Assembly (NCBI GenBank): GCA_900313475.1
Contig: OMRJ01000087.1
Location: forward strand, 1 to 7,510
Direction: 5' to 3'
Source: an uncultured Eubacteriales bacterium
Lineage (GTDB): Bacteria; Bacillota; Clostridia; Oscillospirales; Acutalibacteraceae
Length of the DNA stretch: 7,510 nt
Below the pieces are notes generated by a model that had not been told where the DNA came from, did no database searches, and saw nothing but the letters and a program-made list of their open reading frames with translations. The position numbers and the translations under genes are program-made. This document shows, in pieces, positions 5,079-7,510 of this stretch (position 1 is the first letter of the stretch; each line of letters opens with the position of its first letter).

Positions 5079-6092
5079 CTATTCTGCACCGAAAAGCTTT
5101 TTACGGATTATTTTCGCGCGAAGCTCGTCGCGGTCGCGCGTCGACAGTCTGCCGCCCGCAACACAGTTGAGACAGGCGGGCTGCAGAGTATACATCAGCT
5201 CGTTTACGGTGCCTACATCGACCGGGCAAAGACCGTATACCGCACCGAGACGCAGAAGCGACAGCATTTCGGGCATCTCGTCATTATCGACAAGCATCGC
5301 GGTCGAAAGAAGCCCCTGCGCACGGTTTATCTTGTCGCGCATGCCGATATCCTTTATCAGCTCCTCTGCGCACGCATGCTCTTTTGTCGCGATTTGCAGC
5401 GCCATGGATTTGAGATTCGACACCGCCGTTTTTTCGTCAATGCCGAGCGTTATGTTGTTTGACAGCCTGTACATGTCTCCGCGTACCGAAAGACTGTCGC
5501 CGAATGCGCCGCGAATGCTCATGCCGAGCTTTGAAACGGTGGAGATAAGCGAGCTGACCGTGCCGTTTCGGGTAAGCGCGGGTAAATGCAGCACCGCAGA
5601 CACCTTAACCCCTGTGCCGAGATTTTTGGGATTCTGCGTCAGAAAGCCAAGCTCCGGGTCAAACGCAAAGCGCAGCTTGCCGTCAAGCGCATTTTCGTAC
5701 GTCTCTGCGCTCTCATACGCTTTTTCGGGCTGAAGCGACGGAGAGAACGCGGTAATTCTTATGTGATCGTCCTCGTTGAGCATAATGCTGACGCAGCCGT
5801 CCTCGGATGAAATGAGCATTCGTCCGCCCGAAGAAGACGCAAATTCGGGACTGATTATACCGCGCTCGGCAAGAGCAATCGCCTCATAGGGATAGAGTTT
5901 GCTCATATCCGTAGCCTTTACAGGCAGACCGGCATCGCAGAGAACAGAGTATACCTTTTTGTTTATCGCATCTCTTTCGGGAACGCTCAAACGGACGGGA
6001 AACGGAATTTTGTCGATATTGCGCGAGAGCCTGACCGCCGACGAGAGAATAACGTCACCGTGATATTCGGGCATAAAACTGAGCATATACAT
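5079..6092 (-). CDS. mcsB: McsB-family protein arginine kinase, probably lacking the catalytic cysteine
   Basis: The 337-residue product matches the ATP:guanido phosphotransferase family at McsB level. It has SSAVRLSRN (17-25), NEDDHIRI (106-113), LTQNPKNLGTGVKVSAVLHLPAL (core 151-173), LSNNITLG (210-217) and the C-terminal RDELRA (321-326). McsB phosphorylates arginines to mark proteins for ClpCP and, with McsA, inactivates CtsR. Three expected active-site positions differ: the first Arg of SSRxRLxRN is Ala19, the Cys of CPTNxGTG is Asn154 (codon 5631-5633), and the Arg after GTG is Lys163. NEEDH is NEDDH, a conservative change. The RDxxRA motif, which forms the phospho-arginine pocket in known McsB proteins, is intact. 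The protein may therefore bind rather than make phospho-arginine. The start overlaps the mcsA stop by one base (TGATG), which implies translational coupling. AAAGGAG lies 11 bases upstream. Confidence 0.9.
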   Translation of the reverse strand: MYMLSFMPEYHGDVILSSAVRLSRNIDKIPFPVRLSVPERDAINKKVYSVLCDAGLPVKATDMSKLYPYEAIALAERGIISPEFASSSGGRMLISSEDGCVSIMLNEDDHIRITAFSPSLQPEKAYESAETYENALDGKLRFAFDPELGFLTQNPKNLGTGVKVSAVLHLPALTRNGTVSSLISTVSKLGMSIRGAFGDSLSVRGDMYRLSNNITLGIDEKTAVSNLKSMALQIATKEHACAEELIKDIGMRDKINRAQGLLSTAMLVDNDEMPEMLSLLRLGAVYGLCPVDVGTVNELMYTLQPACLNCVAGGRLSTRDRDELRAKIIRKKLFGAE

Positions 6093-6586
6093 CAGCCGTT
6101 CGTCTCCTTTCCGACAATATCTTTAATTTCGTCGCGAAGAAATGCGGCGCGTTCAAAATCCTGCTGACGGACAGCATCGTCCATCTGCGACTTTAACTCG
6201 CGCAATCTGCGCTCGTTCTGCGCACCCTTGCCCGCAGACTCCGGAATTTTGCCCGTATAAACGGCTCTGCCGTGAATTTTTCTTATCGACGGCGCAAGCT
6301 TATCGGCAAAAAAGCGGTAGCAATCGGGGCATCCGGGACGTCCGCTGTGAGAAATGTCCGAAAAAGTAAAGCCGCATGTCGGACAGTGCTGTTCGGGCGC
6401 GGCGCTCTGCTTTCCGGCGGCAGCTCCGAAAATTCTCCCGAACGGGAGCTGAAATATTCCGAGCATATCGGAATAGCCCATTGCCGCGGCACAGTCGGGG
6501 CAGAGATGAAGCTCTATAGCTTCGCCGTTTATGATTTGTTTGAGATGTACGGCTGCATCCTTCGTCTGACAGTTCTGACAAAGCAT
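6092..6586 (-). CDS. mcsA: McsA, zinc-binding UVR-motif activator of McsB
   Basis: The 164-residue protein has the McsA plan. CxxC pairs at C3/C6 and C29/C32 form the first zinc site, C68/C71 (CPTCG) and C86/C89 (CPDC) the second, and a UVR coiled-coil motif (about 126-158, LKSQMDDAVRQQDFERAAFL) ends the protein. In Bacillus, McsA binds and activates the arginine kinase McsB and helps control CtsR. All eight cysteines are present, so the zinc modules look functional even though the partner McsB is altered. The start ATG follows AAAAGGAAG with suitable spacing. ctsR, usually the gene before mcsA, is not adjacent: the upstream neighbour is a phosphoesterase 69 bases away with a hairpin between. 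The gene is coupled to mcsB by the one-base overlap. Confidence 0.9.
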   Translation of the reverse strand: MLCQNCQTKDAAVHLKQIINGEAIELHLCPDCAAAMGYSDMLGIFQLPFGRIFGAAAGKQSAAPEQHCPTCGFTFSDISHSGRPGCPDCYRFFADKLAPSIRKIHGRAVYTGKIPESAGKGAQNERRLRELKSQMDDAVRQQDFERAAFLRDEIKDIVGKETNG

Positions 6587-6610
6587 AATATTACTTCCTT
6601 TTCATAATAT

Positions 6611-6638
6611 GGGGCTGCCGGTAAAAAGCGGCAACCCC
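6611..6638 (-). other. 10-bp hairpin between phosphoesterase and mcsA, no U-run
   Basis: GGGGTTGCCG and CGGCAGCCCC form a ten-pair stem with one G-U pair around the loop CTTTTTAC on the minus strand. The stem is followed by ATATTATG rather than a T-run, so it is not a classical terminator. It may act in transcript processing or stability, or as a leaky boundary before mcsA. I see no CtsR-type heptad repeat and no convincing promoter in the 69-base gap. Confidence 0.5.
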
Positions 6639-6655
6639 GAAAGAACACAAAAATA

Positions 6656-7510
6656 TCAGCAGACCCCCGAAAGACCGAAAACTTTGAGGATGGCGGCTGC
6701 TATAAGCCTGAAAAACGCGGAGAACTTGGTCGCATCGTCCGTAACGCGGGAATTGAGATCAAATCGCGCCTGTGCGTATGCGTCCGAATGTGAATAAATA
6801 TCAAAATATGAGAGACAATATGTCTCATAATCACGCGGATTATTCTCGTCAATAACGAAAACTCTCGATCCGACAACCTCGCTGTTATAGGAACGGAAGC
6901 CCATGCCGGGTGTGTTTATAATGTCGATGCCCTTATAATTCACGCGGTAGTTGTTTACATGATCATGTCCCGAAACCGTGGCTATCACGTCGCCCGTTTC
7001 AAGGAACGCGTCAAACTGCCCGTGCGTAAATTTCGGGGGACAGGGCGTTTCGTTTACTTCTCCCTCGCTGCCTTCGGGGAGCACCCATTTACCGTTTTCG
7101 TCCTTTGTGATAACATCGAACACCTCGGGGACAACGATATGCTGGAAATTGAATGCGGGCACGGGCACGCCTCCGTTTTGAGCCGTAAGAGCAGCCGATG
7201 TGCGCTTATACCAATCTATTTGATCCTCGTGCACGGCTTCATAGCCGCCGAGATCGTTTTCGGTATTATAGGTGCCCGAGTCGGTGAGCCATATATTAAA
7301 AGCATATCGCGTACCGTCGGACGAGAGAATAGGCAGGTTGGTGTTGCCGCAGCCGCTTATCCCGGCTTCTCCCGCATCTCCGACATAGCAGGAGTAGCTC
7401 TTGTAGCACTCCATCTGATACGCTTTATCGGCAGCGTTGTTTTCATCGTCATGATTGCCGAACACGGCAGCCACGGGAACGCCCGCCTTTTCAAAAATGC
7501 TCATAAACTC
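6656..7510 (-). CDS. calcineurin-like metallophosphoesterase, C-terminal part (cut by window edge)
   Basis: The frame enters from beyond the window end; 284 residues are visible and the stop is TGA at 6656-6658. Metal-site motifs of the calcineurin-like fold are seen: FGNHDDEN (visible residues 17-24), FQHIVVPEVF (122-131, with the His) and SGHDHVNNY (180-188). The D-x-H and GD motifs expected before GNH must lie outside the window. GHDHVN is shared with the phosphoesterase at 356-1552, but inserts and C-termini differ, so they are superfamily members rather than recent copies. The C-terminus is a hydrophobic/amphipathic stretch, FSAFFRLIAAAILKVFG, followed by LSGVC, which could associate with a membrane. 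The Met at 7502-7504 is internal, not the start. Substrate and location cannot be deduced. It ends 69 bases before mcsA and has no clear functional link to it. Confidence 0.85.
   Translation of the reverse strand, partial: EFMSIFEKAGVPVAAVFGNHDDENNAADKAYQMECYKSYSCYVGDAGEAGISGCGNTNLPILSSDGTRYAFNIWLTDSGTYNTENDLGGYEAVHEDQIDWYKRTSAALTAQNGGVPVPAFNFQHIVVPEVFDVITKDENGKWVLPEGSEGEVNETPCPPKFTHGQFDAFLETGDVIATVSGHDHVNNYRVNYKGIDIINTPGMGFRSYNSEVVGSRVFVIDENNPRDYETYCLSYFDIYSHSDAYAQARFDLNSRVTDDATKFSAFFRLIAAAILKVFGLSGVC

Noticed and set aside
5657..5663. GGTCAAA, one CtsR-like heptad
   Set aside because: It is a single copy inside the mcsB coding region. CtsR operators need a tandem repeat near a promoter.

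Overview
The window suggests a gut-type clostridial Firmicute (Oscillospiraceae/Ruminococcaceae-like). This is inferred from Firmicute-type ribosome binding sites (AAGGAGG, AAAGGAG), an mcsA-mcsB-clpC stress locus, roughly balanced base composition and compact gene spacing. No rRNA, tRNA, CRISPR array or insertion sequence is visible.

Layout. (i) 1-267, minus: the N-terminal part of a CCA-adding enzyme, cut by the window edge. (ii) 356-1936, plus: a probable two-gene unit made of a calcineurin-like metallophosphoesterase and a small NifU/IscU-like scaffold-type protein. The second gene is interrupted by a -1 frame change at an A-AAA-AAG heptamer. (iii) 1937-2238: no convincing gene. It holds a degenerate AAG-repeat tract and a bidirectional terminator hairpin between the convergent units. 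(iv) 2239-2581, minus: a compact unit not seen as full-length ORFs. It has a promoter with a perfect TTGACA, phased CAGTTT repeats just upstream, and two short tandem genes (32 and 24 codons) with strong ribosome binding sites. Their products are related amphipathic helical peptides without signal sequences. (v) 2650-6586, minus: mcsA, mcsB and clpC, the protein-quality-control module. mcsA and mcsB overlap by one base. clpC is separated from mcsB by a strong terminator-like hairpin. (vi) 6656-7510, minus: the C-terminal part of a second metallophosphoesterase, cut by the window edge.

How the genes may work together. McsA/McsB/ClpC normally form the arginine-phosphorylation and ClpCP degradation pathway, controlled by CtsR. 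Here ctsR is not adjacent, McsB has Asn where the guanido-kinase catalytic Cys is expected, and the ClpC middle domain is short. The marking step may therefore be altered or lost, although the phospho-arginine-pocket motif RDxxRA is kept. The most novel-looking element is the peptide pair at 2239-2460. Its organisation resembles leaderless phenol-soluble-modulin-like or bacteriocin-like peptides, or small membrane toxins, but its function cannot be read from sequence alone.
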